NCBI RefSeq assembly: GCF_001808185.1
Contig: NZ_CP017668.1
Span: 2,542,001-2,606,000 of the forward strand
Source: Jeongeupia sp. USM3
GTDB lineage: Bacteria; Pseudomonadota; Gammaproteobacteria; Burkholderiales; Chitinibacteraceae
Reading direction: 5' to 3'
DNA length: 64,000 nucleotides
Shown here one piece after another: positions 63,002-64,000 of the stretch. Position 1 is the first letter of the stretch, and the number at the start of each line of letters is the position of its first letter. Below the pieces are notes generated by a model. The model had not been told where the DNA came from and did no database searches. It saw only the letters and a program-made list of their open reading frames with translations. The translations under genes and the position numbers were made by a program.

Positions 63002-64000
63002 ATGCAGATTCGCAAACTGGTGCTCGGCTGGCTGCTCGGCGCCACCGCAGTCCTTCCCGCGCTGGCGGGCGCGCACGATCGCGACGACGACGAGCGCGAC
63101 CGGTCGCGGCTGGAGGTCGCCGCCTACATCCGTACCTGGCCGATGCCCGACGGCCGCCACTGGCGCGCCGACGACATCGACGGCAAGGCGATCACCCAGC
63201 TCAACATCGCCTTCGGCGCGCTGCGCAACGGCGGTGAGGTCTATGTGCCCGCCACCGAGCCGGGCACCGGCGCCGACGGCAAGCCGCTGCCGGTGTTCAA
63301 GCACCTGTGGCAGGAAGTCGCCAAGCTGCAACGGCGCCACCCGCGGCTGAAGGTCAACCTGTCGATCGGCGGCTACGGCGCCGACGGCTTTTCGCAGATG
63401 GCGATGACGGCCGAGGGGCGCAAGCGTTTTGTCGACAGCGCCGTGGCGCTGGTCGAGCGGCACAGGCTGTCGGGGCTCGGCATCGAGTGGCAGTATCCGG
63501 TCGGGCCGGACTGGGGCCAGCCGATCGGCAGCGATCCGAAGGACCGCGACAACTACCCGCTGCTGATCGAGGAAACCCGCGCCGCGCTCGACGCGCTGTC
63601 AGCGAAAACGCACCGGCGTTACCAGCTGACCAGCGCCGTGCCGGCCGGCCCGTGGTTCGTGCAGAAGAACGACCTGACCCGCGTTGCGCGCAGCGTCGAT
63701 TACTTCACCGTCACCGCCTACGGTGCGTACGGCAGCTGGACCGCGACCACCGGCCACTTCTCCAACCTGTTCCAGCGCCCCGACGATCCGGGCCACGGCG
63801 GCTGGAGTTCGGATCAGGCAATGCGCGTCTACACCGACGCCGGCATCGCGCCGGCCAAGCTCTTGATGGGCGTGCCGTTCTACGGCCCGGTCTGGACCGG
63901 CGTCGGCAGCGCGCAGAACGGCCTGTTCCAGAAGGCCAAGGCCGCCGCGCCCGATGCGTCATGGAGCGACATCAAGGCCCATTACCTGAACAGGGACGGC
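63002..64000 (+). CDS. GH18 chitinase-family protein, N-terminal part, catalytic motif altered
   Basis: The first 333 codons; the gene runs off the right edge. A signal peptide covers about residues 1-24 (MQIRKLVLGWLLGATAVLPALAGA), then a GH18 TIM barrel starts VAAYIRTWPMPDG. Barrel motifs are present: KVNLSIGGYGADGF (SxGG) and VDYFTVTAYGAYGSW and LMGVPFYGPVW. The catalytic DxxDxDxE motif, expected as DGIDIDWEYP, reads SGLGIEWQYP, so the general-acid glutamate is glutamine and two aspartates are lost. The protein is exported and may bind chitin without cleaving it. A strong GGAGGAG site precedes the ATG. Confidence 0.85.
   Translation, partial: MQIRKLVLGWLLGATAVLPALAGAHDRDDDERDRSRLEVAAYIRTWPMPDGRHWRADDIDGKAITQLNIAFGALRNGGEVYVPATEPGTGADGKPLPVFKHLWQEVAKLQRRHPRLKVNLSIGGYGADGFSQMAMTAEGRKRFVDSAVALVERHRLSGLGIEWQYPVGPDWGQPIGSDPKDRDNYPLLIEETRAALDALSAKTHRRYQLTSAVPAGPWFVQKNDLTRVARSVDYFTVTAYGAYGSWTATTGHFSNLFQRPDDPGHGGWSSDQAMRVYTDAGIAPAKLLMGVPFYGPVWTGVGSAQNGLFQKAKAAAPDASWSDIKAHYLNRDG

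Overview
The window looks like chromosome of a high-GC, free-living betaproteobacterium, most likely of the Neisseriales (Chitinibacteraceae/Chromobacteriaceae type). The grounds are protein resemblance and gene order: an FtsN-like SPOR gene followed by dsbA, an ftrABCD iron system, ubiUVT and a GH18 chitinase-family gene. Genus and species cannot be fixed from the sequence alone. No tRNA, rRNA or CRISPR array was found.

Layout. 1-607: start of a flavohemoglobin gene (hmp) and its regulator nsrR with an NsrR-type operator. 667-8724: a complete L-ascorbate regulon, with ulaG and ulaR divergent from ulaABCDEF, a dedicated HPr-like phosphocarrier and a YbhA-type phosphatase. 8721-12778: nudC and nadV (NAD metabolism), a Dph6-like ATP pyrophosphatase and a secreted hypothetical protein. 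12921-17667: an EmrAB-type tripartite efflux operon with its MarR regulator. 17937-23349: RsuA-like pseudouridine synthase, a patatin-like lipase, an intact IS481 element, a DUF2520 protein, a SEL1/TPR-like protein and a short 6-phosphogluconate dehydrogenase with a tandem repeat at its 3' end. 23567-25953: ubiUVT for O2-independent ubiquinone synthesis, behind an FNR-type site. 26040-27713: porin remnant, dsbA and a SPOR protein. 27854-31466: Fur-type operator and ftrABCD iron uptake. 31563-41379: argH, elaA, mgtC, dadA, hemB, an M30-type metallopeptidase lipoprotein, a diguanylate cyclase and a type II NADH dehydrogenase. 41686-45265: an SBF-family transporter, then thiMED behind a TPP riboswitch. 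45456-57972: acetyltransferase, VOC protein, hslU with a heat-shock-type promoter, EamA exporter, ilvA, a DUF3141-fabI operon and metH.

57973-61860 is the accessory part. It begins with a markedly A+T-rich gene, very unlike its G+C-rich neighbours, encoding a SIR2 domain joined to a P-loop NTPase region. The two halves are separated only by a one-base frame change at a run of nine A. This is the best candidate for an antiphage (NAD-depleting) system in the window. It is followed by a REP-like hairpin, a decayed REP-associated transposase, and a yhfG-fic toxin-antitoxin pair whose fic gene carries an in-frame stop at codon 11. The window closes with a Spo0M-like gene and the first 333 codons of a GH18 protein whose catalytic motif is altered.

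Several families of short palindromic repeats lie between genes. Two such sequences have inserted in frame inside conserved genes (ftrD and metH). Functional themes are sugar-acid catabolism through a PTS, responses to NO and low O2, iron uptake, efflux, cofactor synthesis (thiamine, heme, NAD, ubiquinone) and a small defence/toxin island.
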